Shown here piece after piece: positions 35,595 through 44,155 of a DNA stretch of 64,000 nucleotides; within the stretch, counting starts at the first letter, position 1; every line of letters starts with the position of its first letter. A program made the translations under genes and the position numbers. Origin of the DNA: Desemzia sp045528445 (GTDB lineage: Bacteria > Bacillota > Bacilli > Lactobacillales > Carnobacteriaceae); the NCBI RefSeq assembly GCF_045528445.1, contig NZ_JBGQQU010000005.1:1-64000 (forward strand), given 5' to 3'. Under the pieces are notes generated by a model, which did not search any database, was not told the origin of the DNA, and saw nothing but the letters and a program-made list of their open reading frames with translations.

Positions 35595-36050
35595 CTATTT
35601 CGTTATCGTCACTAGCCTATTTTCAGCATAGTATAAATCTTGGTGTTTCAACTCAGATAAAGAGAGTATTGCATTTGATTTTAAAGGTTCATCTTCATAA
35701 CTATTTAAGCTGTATAAAATCACTATCTGATTGCTCCCATTTTCAAATTGCTCATAAATATAGCTTTCTAGCGCTTTTAGCGTATTTTTAAATTTGGGAG
35801 CTGAGCTACTTCGTTGATTAAATAAAGGCACGTTTAAAGCCATAGATGCTACTTGATAGTTGGCGATTTTGAAGGGAAAATGGATGCTAAAGTTAAACAA
35901 ATTCCCAGTGTCTTCATCTACATTTTCTTCGAAATAAAAATAATTTTGAATAGCCATCGGAAATTCATTTGGTTGTTAATCGCCTCTTCTGCCATCAATT
36001 AATCCTACCCTTAAAGGAGCGTCGGCGGCAATGTACACATATTCAGTCAT
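35595..36050 (-). pseudogene. Unknown protein gene interrupted by an in-frame stop
   Basis: The visible open frame from ATG 35957 gives 120 aa (MAIQNYFYFEENVDEDTGNL onward), but has no ribosome binding site. Upstream in the same frame an ATG at 36050 has an AGAAAGGA site and encodes MTEYVYIAADAPLRVGLIDG then RRGD, followed by TAA at 35978-35976, then QPNEFP and the 120-aa part. So the original protein was about 151 aa and one nonsense codon now splits it after residue 24. The C-terminal part could only be made by readthrough or re-initiation. Family not recognised; it is soluble, acidic and aromatic-rich. Confidence 0.65.
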
Positions 36051-36487
36051 GGATTTAGATCCTTTCTTATTCTATAATATAGTTTTTTCACATTGATTTT
36101 CTAGTGAAAGCTGTCAATTCTTTTCTTTCATAAAAGTTTCTAAGTAATCGGTATCTTCAATAAAAGTATCTACAAAAAAATTTTAGTTGAATCAATTGTC
36201 ATCTATGTATGCTTCCAATTTCTATATTCCTTGTGTTTGATATCAATGATTCTATTTTACCATTAAAGAACAAAAGAATTTAAATAGCCTTATAAAATAT
36301 TCTCTGTACAAATATATCTCAGCATAGATTTTAAATACAGTTACTTTTCGTACTTTTAGCCTTTAGTTTTTTTTTAAAAAAAGTGTCTCTCATTATTCAA
36401 CTTAATTTATCTTATTTTTTGTATATACATTAAAAAAATATGCTATGATTTATAATAATCACTTAATTTATAGATAAGGAGCGCTTT
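36051..36487. other. AT-rich intergenic region, no gene seen
   Basis: Between divergent genes and very AT-rich. A minus-strand TATAAT-like word near 36077-36084 could serve the interrupted gene, and TATGAT near 36439-36444 could be the -10 of the acetyltransferase gene. No ORF or RNA gene was recognised. Confidence 0.4.
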
Positions 36488-37060
36488 ATGACTGAAAAAA
36501 GCTATACGTTATTGTTAGCAGAAAATCATTTTTTAGAAACCGATCGCTTATTATTAAGACCTATTACCTTAGGAGATACAGAGGATATTTTTGACTATGT
36601 CAGCGATGAAGAAACGATGGCATTTATTTTCACGCCCCATACTTCACTTCTCCAGACAAAAGAATTTATCGCCAATTATTATTTAAAAAACCCTCTAGGT
36701 TTCTACGCCTTAGAACATAAGAAAGATAGAAAAATGATTGGTGTAATAGAGTTTAGAGTGGATGATAAAAAGCGTGCAGGTGAGATCGGGTATATGATGA
36801 ACAGAGACTATTGGGGACAAGGACTAACAACAGAAGCCTGCTTACGAATCCTCTCTCTTAGTTTTGATACTCTCTCACTAGAACGTATTACTTCCGGACA
36901 TGATACGGGAAATGAATCTTCCGCCAGAGTATTGAACAAAATAGGTATGTCACTTGAATATATTGATAAAGACGCGTACGAGTTAAACGGTAACCTTGTA
37001 GATACTTTTCACTACCAAATGACTAGAGAATCCTATTTCACGAAAAAAAAAGTTAACTAA
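36488..37060 (+). CDS. GNAT N-acetyltransferase (RimJ/RimL type)
   Basis: 190 aa of the GNAT fold. LETDRLLLRPITLGDTEDIF at the N-terminus and GEIGYMMNRDYWGQGLTTEA (acetyl-CoA-binding motif A with the pyrophosphate loop) followed by NESSARVLNKIGM are typical of RimJ/RimL-like enzymes that acetylate ribosomal protein N-termini or small amines. Cytoplasmic. AAGGAG precedes the ATG. The substrate cannot be told. Single gene, followed by the hairpin at 37158. Confidence 0.87.
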   Translation: MTEKSYTLLLAENHFLETDRLLLRPITLGDTEDIFDYVSDEETMAFIFTPHTSLLQTKEFIANYYLKNPLGFYALEHKKDRKMIGVIEFRVDDKKRAGEIGYMMNRDYWGQGLTTEACLRILSLSFDTLSLERITSGHDTGNESSARVLNKIGMSLEYIDKDAYELNGNLVDTFHYQMTRESYFTKKKVN

Positions 37061-37134
37061 ATAGAACAATAGGTTACTAATGCAAAGAGGCCTTCGATAA
37101 AGTTGTCGTCGAGACAGAGAGCTACTGATACCAA

Positions 37135-37150
37135 GAGGCTGGGACAAAAA
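37135..37150 (+). repeat. GAGGCTGGGACAAAAA motif
   Basis: A 16-base word placed just ahead of a terminator hairpin. From memory, very similar words recur in intergenic regions of many Lactobacillales genomes; that cannot be checked here. Only one copy is visible in this window. Confidence 0.35.
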
Positions 37151-37157
37151 GTCTCTA

Positions 37158-37217
37158 AAAAAATACACTCCCAAAACTACTTGAACAAATAGTTCATTAG
37201 TTTTGGGAGTGTATTTT
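37158..37217 (+). terminator. Terminator after the acetyltransferase gene
   Basis: AAATACACTCCCAAAACTA and TAGTTTTGGGAGTGTATTT pair over 19 bp around a loop of about 20 nt and are followed by TTCTATTTG. A/T runs on both sides allow bidirectional action. Confidence 0.75.
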
Positions 37218-37336
37218 TCTATTTGTTTATTAAAATTACCGAAAGTGTGTCTAACTTTTCCAAAAAGATACTTTCGTCCTAGCATCTTCAAAATGAATTA
37301 AGTTTATTCTAAGCCATAACTTTTAAGGAATTATTT

Positions 37337-37500
37337 GTGAACTACATCGGCACTGAAGTACCGAGCTTCTGGGAATACCCATAACTTGTCTGATAAGCAT
37401 TTCAGCTTACAGACAGCGGTTTAGGCTGTTTAACCAAGGCTTGTCCCAAGCCAATAGAAAGAATATTTTTTGCAGCGTTTACGTCGCGGTCGTGATGGGC
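37337..37500 (-). ncRNA. Predicted TnpB omega-RNA (reRNA) and right end
   Basis: In IS605-family elements the tnpB 3' end and right end encode the guide RNA used by TnpB. Here the minus strand past the tnpB stop shows GAAGCTCGGTACTTCAGTGC then CGATGTAGTTCAC, a layout of hairpin plus TTCAC like known reRNA scaffolds. The flanking 16-20 nt (beginning AAATAATTCCTTAAAAG, from 37336 downward) would be the guide. The 5' end of the RNA within tnpB is a guess. Confidence 0.55.
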
Positions 37501-38565
37501 ATGACAGTTCGGACAGTCCCACTCGCGGATATCCAAGGCGTGTTTGCCATCATCAAAACCACAAGCCGAACAGATTTGTGATGTCTTGTACGGATTAACA
37601 ATAACCAATTCTTTGTCGTATCGTGCACATTTGTACTCCAACATCCGGCGGATTTCACGCCACGATTGTGCCGCAATGTTCCGAGCTAAAGAATGGTTTT
37701 TTATTAAATTGGACGTCTGTAAATCCTCCAACACAATCACATCAAATCGTTGAACCAACTCAGTCGTCAGCTTATGTAGACGGTCTTGACGTTGGTTCTT
37801 TTCTTTTCGGTAAATACGCGCTCGTTGTTGTTTGGCTCGTTGATAGTTTTTGGCTTCCGACAAAGCGATCCCTTTTTGTTTGGCTTTAAGCGCACGACGT
37901 GCCACCCGTCTTTCCCAGTACAAGCGTTTTGTGGTTAGCTGTTGGTGGAAGCGAATGGTTTTGATTTTTTCGCCGGTAGATAAGACCATTAGATCTGATA
38001 CCCCCATATCAATCCCCACCATCTGGTGCGTTTTAGTCGTAGCGACTTGGCTTTCGTCGTCTACAAGTAAACTACATTCATAGGTGCCAGCTGAGGTAAA
38101 GGTAACGGTTGCTCGTTTGATTTTTCCGGTAAACGGTTGTCCCGAACGGAACTGTACCCAACCCAATTTAGGCAATCGTAAGTAGTTGCCTTCTAAACGG
38201 ATACTGTTGTTGATGTTTTTGGAAGTATACGATTGACGGGCATGTTGCTTGCTTTTAAATTTGGGGTGTTTGAAGTGGCTCCGGTTCTGGAAAAAATCCT
38301 TAAAGCTTTGTGTTAATTCTTTAGAGACTTGTTGCAGACTGGTCGAGTCGGATTCCTTTAAGAATGGATATTCCCGCTTCAACGTAGGCAGTAAATTGCT
38401 TAAATCATACTCTGTTAGGGGAGGAAGCGATGCGTTATTTTGATACCGTTCATTCCACATTGCCAAAAACTGATTCCATACAAACCGTGTATTGCCCACG
38501 CTTTGTGCAACGAGTTGTTTTTGTTGGGATTTGAGCGTTAATTGTCCTTTTATTCCATACAACAT
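37402..38565 (-). CDS. tnpB: TnpB RNA-guided endonuclease of IS605 element
   Basis: 387 aa, the ancestor-type of Cas12: cuts DNA matching its reRNA guide and helps retain the transposon. The RuvC residues are intact: Asp186 in GIDMGVSDL, Glu280 in IVLEDLQTSN and Asp361 in DRDVNAAKN. A zinc ribbon lies between II and III with Cys332, Cys335, Cys351 and Cys354 (CSACG, CPNC). The N-terminal OrfB/helix-turn-helix region (YGIKGQLTLKSQQKQL) is also complete. AAGGAGGTG precedes the ATG. Likely active by sequence. Confidence 0.93.
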   Translation of the reverse strand: MLYGIKGQLTLKSQQKQLVAQSVGNTRFVWNQFLAMWNERYQNNASLPPLTEYDLSNLLPTLKREYPFLKESDSTSLQQVSKELTQSFKDFFQNRSHFKHPKFKSKQHARQSYTSKNINNSIRLEGNYLRLPKLGWVQFRSGQPFTGKIKRATVTFTSAGTYECSLLVDDESQVATTKTHQMVGIDMGVSDLMVLSTGEKIKTIRFHQQLTTKRLYWERRVARRALKAKQKGIALSEAKNYQRAKQQRARIYRKEKNQRQDRLHKLTTELVQRFDVIVLEDLQTSNLIKNHSLARNIAAQSWREIRRMLEYKCARYDKELVIVNPYKTSQICSACGFDDGKHALDIREWDCPNCHAHHDRDVNAAKNILSIGLGQALVKQPKPLSVS

Positions 38566-38666
38566 GTTGATTTCACCTCCTTTTATGTGTACACTGATTT
38601 TAACACGTATGATATTTAAAAAGCAACGCTACTATATGGTTACATTGATTAAAAAGGGGGATACAT

Positions 38667-39104
38667 ATGTACACAAAAACGAGAACGAATGTCTACCGAG
38701 CAACCTATCATTTGGTGTGGGTAACGAAGTATCGAAAAAACTTATTTCCCACACCTGAAAGACGCCAAAAAATGAAAGACATCTTACAGATGATTGCCGA
38801 ACGCAATGAAATCACTATTATTGAAGGCGAAGTGGTCGATGACCACATTCACTTAGTGGTATCGTTTCCGCCGCATCATTCGATTAGTTCCATAATGAAG
38901 GCTTTAAAAGGCGCATCTGCTCGCGAGTGGTTTAAGCAATTTCCGGAAACCAAACAAGAACTCTGGAAAGGCTCTTTGTGGTCTGGAAGCTATTTTGCCA
39001 GCACGGTAGGGGACGTATCGAAAGAAGTGGTCTTGCAATATGTCCAAAATCAATTAAAGGAATACAACAACGGGCGTCCGAGACGTGATTCATCCCCCGG
39101 TTGA
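38667..39104 (+). CDS. tnpA: TnpA Y1 transposase of IS605 element
   Basis: 145-aa HUH single-strand transposase. The HUH motif is DDHIHLVV (His60, His62) and the nucleophilic Tyr is Tyr125 in VVLQYVQNQL. The N-terminal YHLVWVTKYRKNLF strand is typical. Length is standard. A GGGGG site lies 7 nt before the ATG. The stop codon falls inside the end hairpin of the element (39094-39113), usual for these compact transposons. It excises and inserts the element as a single-strand circle, with no target duplication. Confidence 0.93.
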   Translation: MYTKTRTNVYRATYHLVWVTKYRKNLFPTPERRQKMKDILQMIAERNEITIIEGEVVDDHIHLVVSFPPHHSISSIMKALKGASAREWFKQFPETKQELWKGSLWSGSYFASTVGDVSKEVVLQYVQNQLKEYNNGRPRRDSSPG

Positions 39105-39359
39105 AACCGGAGGTTTTCTCACTGAGGCCCCTTATAAATTGGTTTATCTGAGAACACTAATTTTTCTGAAAATTTGCCTTCTGTTCCAAATACAACACTT
39201 TAATTATAAAAGCGCATTTGATTTTTCATGCCTTCAAAAATTTATTCTTCACATTTTTGCAATTATTTATAGTTCCAATTCATAAACTCTTACTTCATGT
39301 AGCCGATAGCAAATCTTGGATAATTCTTCTTTTCGTTCAATCGGTGCTTCAAAATTAAC

Positions 39360-39575
39360 ATGATGATTGATGCCAATAAAGTCTATCTGCACAGCAAACT
39401 GCTTTCAGAACCCAAAATTGTTGATTTGCTTTCTGAATTGCTCGATTATGACCCTAAGTTATTAACCTTACCACGACATCCGCAAATTATTGTCGAACCC
39501 TATTCTCAATATACCGGTGCTGTTGCAGGAGCTGCGCTGTGTGTTTATCAAGATTTGTTGGGGAAAGAATTGTGA
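39360..39575 (+). pseudogene. Fragment resembling C-terminus of an ASKHA activase
   Basis: A 71-codon frame whose second half, LTLPRHPQIIVEPYSQYTGA then VAGAALCVYQDL, resembles the C-terminal ATPase end of BadF/BcrA-type activases (acyl-CoA dehydratase activators), where a PxxxQxTGAxGAAL pattern is conserved. The protein would lack the rest of the ATPase domain. There is no good ribosome binding site before the ATG. It lies between an IS element and a decayed TA locus, so a gene remnant is the likely explanation. Family identity is tentative. Confidence 0.4.
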
Positions 39576-39670
39576 TACCTAGGTAAGCATTATCTATTAA
39601 TGCACCATGGAGAATGATATGCATTTTAAAAATGAACGCCAAAAGCAGTAAAAAACTTTGAAATGAAATA

Positions 39671-39717
39671 AATTAAAAACAGCACCGACTCAACTTAGTC
39701 TGGTGCTGTTTTTAATT
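39671..39717. terminator. Strong bidirectional hairpin
   Basis: AATTAAAAACAGCACC.ACT pairs with AGT.GGTGCTGTTTTTAATT (mismatch next to the loop), with T-runs on both strands. It is the first clear terminator downstream of the minus-strand purine operon ending at 39974, and interrupts the decayed toxin gene. Confidence 0.82.
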
Positions 39718-39930
39718 TATTTTGGATATAGACTTTAATTGAATATACCACTTTAAATTTTTTCTCTTCCCATTAGATGATTATCTCTTTCAACTTCATT
39801 CTCACACCACAATTTTCCATTTCTTAATGCATTTTCAACTATATTTCCTACTTTAGGCATAAATGTGATACTTCTCCTCATTCCCTATCAACACCTTTCT
39901 GCTCTTTTACTTATATATTTCCAAAAGCAA
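39718..39930 (-). pseudogene. Remnant of a MazEF-type toxin-antitoxin locus
   Basis: ATG 39881 to TAA 39755-39753 encodes 42 aa (MRRSITFMPKVGNIVENALR and so on, ending NHLMGREKI). This aligns with the C-terminal 42 residues of the intact antitoxin at 47931-48155 (GSITYIPKIENIFENA..., ending RHLIGREEI). The DNA-binding N-terminal ~30 codons are deleted cleanly behind the start codon. Upstream, the promoter/leader (GCTTTTGGAAATATATAAG, then GAAAGGTGTTGA) matches that of the intact locus. Downstream, VVYSIKVYIQ in the toxin frame matches the toxin start MVYSIEGYTP before similarity stops at the hairpin 39671-39717. So both antitoxin and toxin are broken. Confidence 0.78.
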
Positions 39931-39973
39931 AAGAACCGATGATGTAGAGAGCAAACTCTACTACCATGATTTT

Positions 39974-41293
39974 TTAAGCTAACTCTTTCGCTTTTTTTGA
40001 AAAGTACACCATTTCAGAGGCTAGATTTGAACGCAAAACCGTTAATTCATGATAAACAAGCTGCTTATTTCGAACCAATGCTGTCCCATTGATAAAGACA
40101 TCTTGTACATTTGATGCATTCGCAGAATAAACCAAATCTGCATAAGGGTCAAAGATAGGAAACATGTTTACTGAAGTTGTTTCAACTAAGACTACATCAG
40201 CCCTTTTCCCCACCTCCAAAGAGCCGATCTCATTGGACATATTCAATACTTTTGCTCCTTCAATAGTAGCCATCGCCACAATATCTTTAGCTGGAAAAGC
40301 TGTTCTATCCTGTAAGGTTGTCTTATGAAAATTAGCCACTAATTTCATTTGCGTAAACAAATCTAGTGTGTTGCCGCTGCTTGGCCCGTCTGTGCCTAGT
40401 CCTACAGGAATTCCCAATTCCAACATGTCTTTTACTCGAGCCACCCCTTTAGCAGACTTGGTGTTGGCTCCAATGCAATGTGCCACACTCACACCTTCTT
40501 GCTTCAATATCTGCAAATCTTGGTCAGACAAATGAATGCAATGAGCCGCGATAAAACGAGGACTGAGAACACCAAGAGATTGTAAGAACTCTACTGGTGT
40601 AGCATTATACTTTTCTCTAAAATGGTCCATTTCATAATTCATTTCTGCTACGTGCATGGTCATGGGTACTCCATACTCCTCTGCTAGTTCAGCAGCTGCT
40701 TTTAAAGCTTTTGGGTCATTAGTGTTTGGCGCATGCGGTGCAATCGCTGGGGTAATCAATTCATGGTCGAGCCATTTTGGAATAAACTTTTTGGCGTACT
40801 CAATCCCGCCATGAGCTGTTGGTGCATCACAAGTTGGAAAGTCCACAACCGTTTCTCCTAAAATGGCTCGGGATTTCATTTCATCCGTAGCTTGTGCTAG
40901 AGTATCTTCAAAATAATACATATCTGTAAAAGTAGTAATACCAGCCATCTGCATTTCAGCAATAGCATATTTCCCACTGTGATATGCCAACTGTTCGGTC
41001 ATACAAGCAATTTCTAATGGAAATAAAAAACGACGCAATCGATCAGGATAATCATCTCCTAATGAGCGAAAAGGAATCATCCCGATATGAGTATGCGTAT
41101 TTACCATTCCAGGAATCATGATTGCTTGACGAGCGTCAATCACTTCATCAAAGTTACTTTCTGATTGTAAAAACTGATTATACGGACCAATTTCTATAAT
41201 TTTAGTATCTTTTATAATTAAGTAACCATCAGAATATTCAGTGAATTTTGCATCCATCGTTAAGATATGACTATTTTTAATCAACGTCTTCAT
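39974..41293 (-). CDS. Amidohydrolase, MTA/SAH deaminase-like
   Basis: 439-aa TIM-barrel metal-dependent deaminase of the TrzN/SsnA/MtaD group. Metal ligands: NTHTHIGM (HxH), the HVAEMN histidine, AAHCIHLSD and GTDGPSSGNT. Relatives deaminate S-adenosylhomocysteine, methylthioadenosine or adenosine to inosine derivatives; others act on guanine-like or triazine substrates. Its start overlaps the adenine deaminase stop (ATGA), so the two are translationally coupled, which supports a purine substrate. Cytoplasmic. Last gene of the operon. Confidence 0.82.
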   Translation of the reverse strand: MKTLIKNSHILTMDAKFTEYSDGYLIIKDTKIIEIGPYNQFLQSESNFDEVIDARQAIMIPGMVNTHTHIGMIPFRSLGDDYPDRLRRFLFPLEIACMTEQLAYHSGKYAIAEMQMAGITTFTDMYYFEDTLAQATDEMKSRAILGETVVDFPTCDAPTAHGGIEYAKKFIPKWLDHELITPAIAPHAPNTNDPKALKAAAELAEEYGVPMTMHVAEMNYEMDHFREKYNATPVEFLQSLGVLSPRFIAAHCIHLSDQDLQILKQEGVSVAHCIGANTKSAKGVARVKDMLELGIPVGLGTDGPSSGNTLDLFTQMKLVANFHKTTLQDRTAFPAKDIVAMATIEGAKVLNMSNEIGSLEVGKRADVVLVETTSVNMFPIFDPYADLVYSANASNVQDVFINGTALVRNKQLVYHELTVLRSNLASEMVYFSKKAKELA

Positions 41294-42996
41294 CTAATTA
41301 CCTCCATTAATGGAATTGGGCGTTGAGTTCGCACATCAAACATCCCTTTATCCGTAATTTTTATGGCTGGAGAAACAGGTAAAGATAACGTCGAAAAAGA
41401 CATAATCTCATTAGAGTTTCGGTAACCTAAATCAATCATTCCTTGTCTGACCTCTCCTAACTGCTGACCAATAACTTGGATTGGTGCATCGCTGATAATG
41501 CCACCAATCAACAGAGGACAACAACTGGCTACTTGTTTGTTTCGAACGGTCAAATAGCCCCCTTGAATCTCAATCAATTTATTTTGTGCCACTACTAAAT
41601 CTTCAATCGATGTTCCCATCACCATTAAGTTGTGGTGATCGTGTGACCAAGTTGTTCCCACTGCTCCTTTTTTGGTCAGTGCATTTTCGACTAATCCATA
41701 CGCTTTGTTTCCAGTCTTTCCATAACGCTCCATCACTACAATTAATGCTAAACCACTTGATTCCCAATCTAGGTAACCGTCTTTTATCGGTATTTCTCTT
41801 TGGACACATTCAGTAAAGGTACCGACTTCAGCAATGCGAATCACATTACAAAGAGCAGATTTTCCTTCAGCACCAATCTGAAAGTCGCTTCTCTCAGCTT
41901 TTTTACAATGAACAGAAGAATAAAAGGCACTAGGGAAAACCGTCTTAGTTTCGGGGTAGCCTATCTCATCCCCATTTGTATGCACTAATTCCCCTGCATT
42001 ATACACTGATGAAATTTCTATTCCAGCTAGATCTTCCAGCAAAATAAAATCGGCTTTAAAACCGGAAACGATCGCCCCTCGATCTTGAAATCCCATCCTT
42101 CTCGCTGGTGTATAGGTACTCATGTAAATAGCTTGTTCAACGGGAATACCTGCATCAATCGCCAAGCGAACATTTTCATTTAAATGCCCCTTCAGCAAAT
42201 CATCTGCCATAATATCGTCTGTCACAATGGCACAATATTCATAAAATTGATTTTTTACTATGGCCTGCATATTTTCTTTGGTTAGCGACTTTTTCTGCAA
42301 CTCAATGAACATCCCACTGCTGACTTTCTCGTAAATAGATTCTGGCGTTTGCTGTGTGTGATCCGCTGTTATCCCTTGGTACATAAACTTAGCCAAATCT
42401 AGTCCAGAGACTAGCGGCACATGCCCTTCAATAGGCATAAACGGTTTCTTTTCTTGTACGGTATGCAAAATTTGACGGATCAAAGAATCTGGATCATTCA
42501 CAATGCCATCAAAATTCATCGCTTCTCCAAGAGCAATCACTTTAGGATGGTTTAATAACCGCTGAACCTCTTCTACTCCTATGAAACCACCTGTTGTTTC
42601 TATTTCCGGAATCGTTGACGGAACAGAAGAAGGAATCGCATAAAAAATATCCATTTCTGTTTCTTCATTCATAAAGGCATCCATTCCTTCTACACCAAAT
42701 ACATTTACGATTTCATGAGCATCAGCCACGACTGTGGTTACTCCATGAGACAGACCCGCTTTTGAAAAAATAGAAGGAGGAATCATGGAACTTTCAATAT
42801 GCATGTGGATATCGATCAACCCTGGAATCATGTATCTCCCCTTCGCATCAATCGTAGCTTCAGGCTGCAGCTCCATCGATTTATTTATTCCAATTGAAAA
42901 GAATTTACCGTTAAGAATCGCAACATCTTTCCACTCAAATATTTTTAAAAAACTATTGAATACTTGTACATTTGTTATAAGTGTATCTATTTTCAT
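41290..42996 (-). CDS. ade: Adenine deaminase
   Basis: 568 aa. Converts adenine to hypoxanthine and ammonia in purine salvage. N-terminal amidohydrolase domain with DIHMHIESSM (HxHxE), VADAHEI and GHVPLVSG, and the long C-terminal AdeC domain with SHDHHNLMVMG, both diagnostic of bacterial AdeC. The open frame starts at GTG 43005, but that GTG belongs to the AGAGGTGAG ribosome binding site; the ATG at 42996 is preferred. Coupled to the downstream amidohydrolase and 85 nt after the binding-protein gene, so it is probably part of the same transcription unit. Confidence 0.92.
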   Translation of the reverse strand: MKIDTLITNVQVFNSFLKIFEWKDVAILNGKFFSIGINKSMELQPEATIDAKGRYMIPGLIDIHMHIESSMIPPSIFSKAGLSHGVTTVVADAHEIVNVFGVEGMDAFMNEETEMDIFYAIPSSVPSTIPEIETTGGFIGVEEVQRLLNHPKVIALGEAMNFDGIVNDPDSLIRQILHTVQEKKPFMPIEGHVPLVSGLDLAKFMYQGITADHTQQTPESIYEKVSSGMFIELQKKSLTKENMQAIVKNQFYEYCAIVTDDIMADDLLKGHLNENVRLAIDAGIPVEQAIYMSTYTPARRMGFQDRGAIVSGFKADFILLEDLAGIEISSVYNAGELVHTNGDEIGYPETKTVFPSAFYSSVHCKKAERSDFQIGAEGKSALCNVIRIAEVGTFTECVQREIPIKDGYLDWESSGLALIVVMERYGKTGNKAYGLVENALTKKGAVGTTWSHDHHNLMVMGTSIEDLVVAQNKLIEIQGGYLTVRNKQVASCCPLLIGGIISDAPIQVIGQQLGEVRQGMIDLGYRNSNEIMSFSTLSLPVSPAIKITDKGMFDVRTQRPIPLMEVIR

Positions 42997-43080
42997 GCCA
43001 CTCACCTCTCTGCTGGTTCTTACATAAAAAATAACCTCTAACTGAAAAGAGGTTATTTTTTAAATTTTCTAAGCTTTAAT

Positions 43081-44127
43081 TTATTGGTTTAGTGTTCTAT
43101 TCCATGTGCTGATCCAATCATCCATTTGTGGATTCACAAATTCGAAATCTACTGGTTTAGTTAACTCTGCAATCTCTCCATAGGTTTTGTTTTCAGCTAC
43201 TTCTCCGCTTAGTTCAACTTGTTTATTTGTTGGAGCTTCGTTTAATGACGCTGCTGTGATGGTTTGCAATTCTTCGCTTAGTCTCCAATTCACAAAATGA
43301 TAAGCCATTTCTTTGTTTTCTGAATTTGCATTGATGTTTACGGTATTAAAATTAGCATACGTTCCAGAAGCCGGAACAATATATTGCACCACTGGATGAG
43401 CTTCTGAAATCATTGGAATCGCAAAATCTCCCACAACTGCCGCAACGATTTCACCTGATTGGAACATATTCGCCAGATCTGAAGACTTAGTGTATGTTTT
43501 GACGATATTAGGAGAAAGTTCTTCCAACGCTGCAAAAGCTGCTTCTCCGTTATCCGTTGTAATGTCTACTCCTTTATAATCACTAGCTACATACATCATC
43601 GAAGGTCCAAAAGTCGTAGCAATATCTGGAATAGAGATTTTCCCTTGAAGTGATGGATCCCATAAATCAGAGAATTCATCAATTTTCATACCAGCAGCTT
43701 CTTCATCATAAATGATACCAATACTGTTCACGGTATACGCTGCTCCAGACCCATTTTCACTCAATTCTTTTGCACTATCGATCAATTCAGCTAAATTCGG
43801 GATTTTTTCTGTATCGATTTCTTCAAATAATCCTGCTGTCGCTCCTTGAGAGGAATTTGATTGCGGCAAGTCAATAATATCCACCGTTGAGTTAGGGTTA
43901 TTTTCAAATTTAGTGTACCGTTCAGAGCTCGTGCCTGTCTCTACTACAATATCCACACCGTGTTCTTCTTCAAATGGTGCAAAAATATCTTCTTGCATAA
44001 TATCTTCACTTAAGCCAAATGTGGATATAACTAGTTCTTTATTCTCTCCACTTGCTTCTTGTCCACATGCCGCTAATACCAACCCACTCATCACCGTTAA
44101 ACTTGCTAAAACAACTTTCTTTTTCAT
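43081..44127 (-). CDS. PotD-like ABC substrate-binding lipoprotein
   Basis: 348 aa. Signal peptide with lipobox VLAACGQ (Cys20). Mature part is a type I/II extracellular solute-binding protein of the PotD/PotF family: LVISTFGLSEDIMQEDIFAP, PNSTVDIIDLPQSNSSQG and AAYTVNSIGIIYDEEAAG. The ligand-binding Asp/Trp residues of true polyamine receptors are not obvious, and the coupling to adenine and SAH deaminases suggests a purine-type or other ligand (inference). Fourth gene of the operon. Confidence 0.85.
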   Translation of the reverse strand: MKKKVVLASLTVMSGLVLAACGQEASGENKELVISTFGLSEDIMQEDIFAPFEEEHGVDIVVETGTSSERYTKFENNPNSTVDIIDLPQSNSSQGATAGLFEEIDTEKIPNLAELIDSAKELSENGSGAAYTVNSIGIIYDEEAAGMKIDEFSDLWDPSLQGKISIPDIATTFGPSMMYVASDYKGVDITTDNGEAAFAALEELSPNIVKTYTKSSDLANMFQSGEIVAAVVGDFAIPMISEAHPVVQYIVPASGTYANFNTVNINANSENKEMAYHFVNWRLSEELQTITAASLNEAPTNKQVELSGEVAENKTYGEIAELTKPVDFEFVNPQMDDWISTWNRTLNQ

Positions 44128-44155
44128 GACTCAAAAATCCCCCTTTTATAATTGG

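Larger units (their letters stand above)
37337..39133. mobile_element. IS200/IS605-family element with divergent tnpA and tnpB
   Basis: Both genes of an IS605-type transposon are present and look intact: tnpB on the minus strand and tnpA on the plus strand, separated by 101 nt. The end behind tnpB closes with a hairpin (CGGTACTTCAGTGCCG) and GTAGTTCAC at 37337 on the minus strand, as in IS605 right ends. The end behind tnpA has a hairpin CCCCCGGTT/AACCGGAGG (39094-39113). The left boundary is either near 39122 or, if the minus-strand TTTAT at 39138-39134 is the target/TAM, at 39133. No terminal inverted repeats or target duplication are expected for this family. Confidence 0.8.

Noticed and set aside
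36983..37291. 102-codon minus-strand frame opposite the acetyltransferase 3' end
   Set aside because: It crosses the terminator hairpin and has no ribosome binding site; taken as chance.
38667..39104. Stand-alone REP-associated transposase (RAYT)
   Set aside because: The adjacent divergent tnpB and IS-type ends show it belongs to an IS605-type element.
39267..39404. Minus-strand 45-codon frame (GINHHVNFEAPIERKEELSK region)
   Set aside because: It reads like plausible protein but overlaps the plus-strand fragment, has no start signal and I cannot match it to a family, so it is not listed as a gene.
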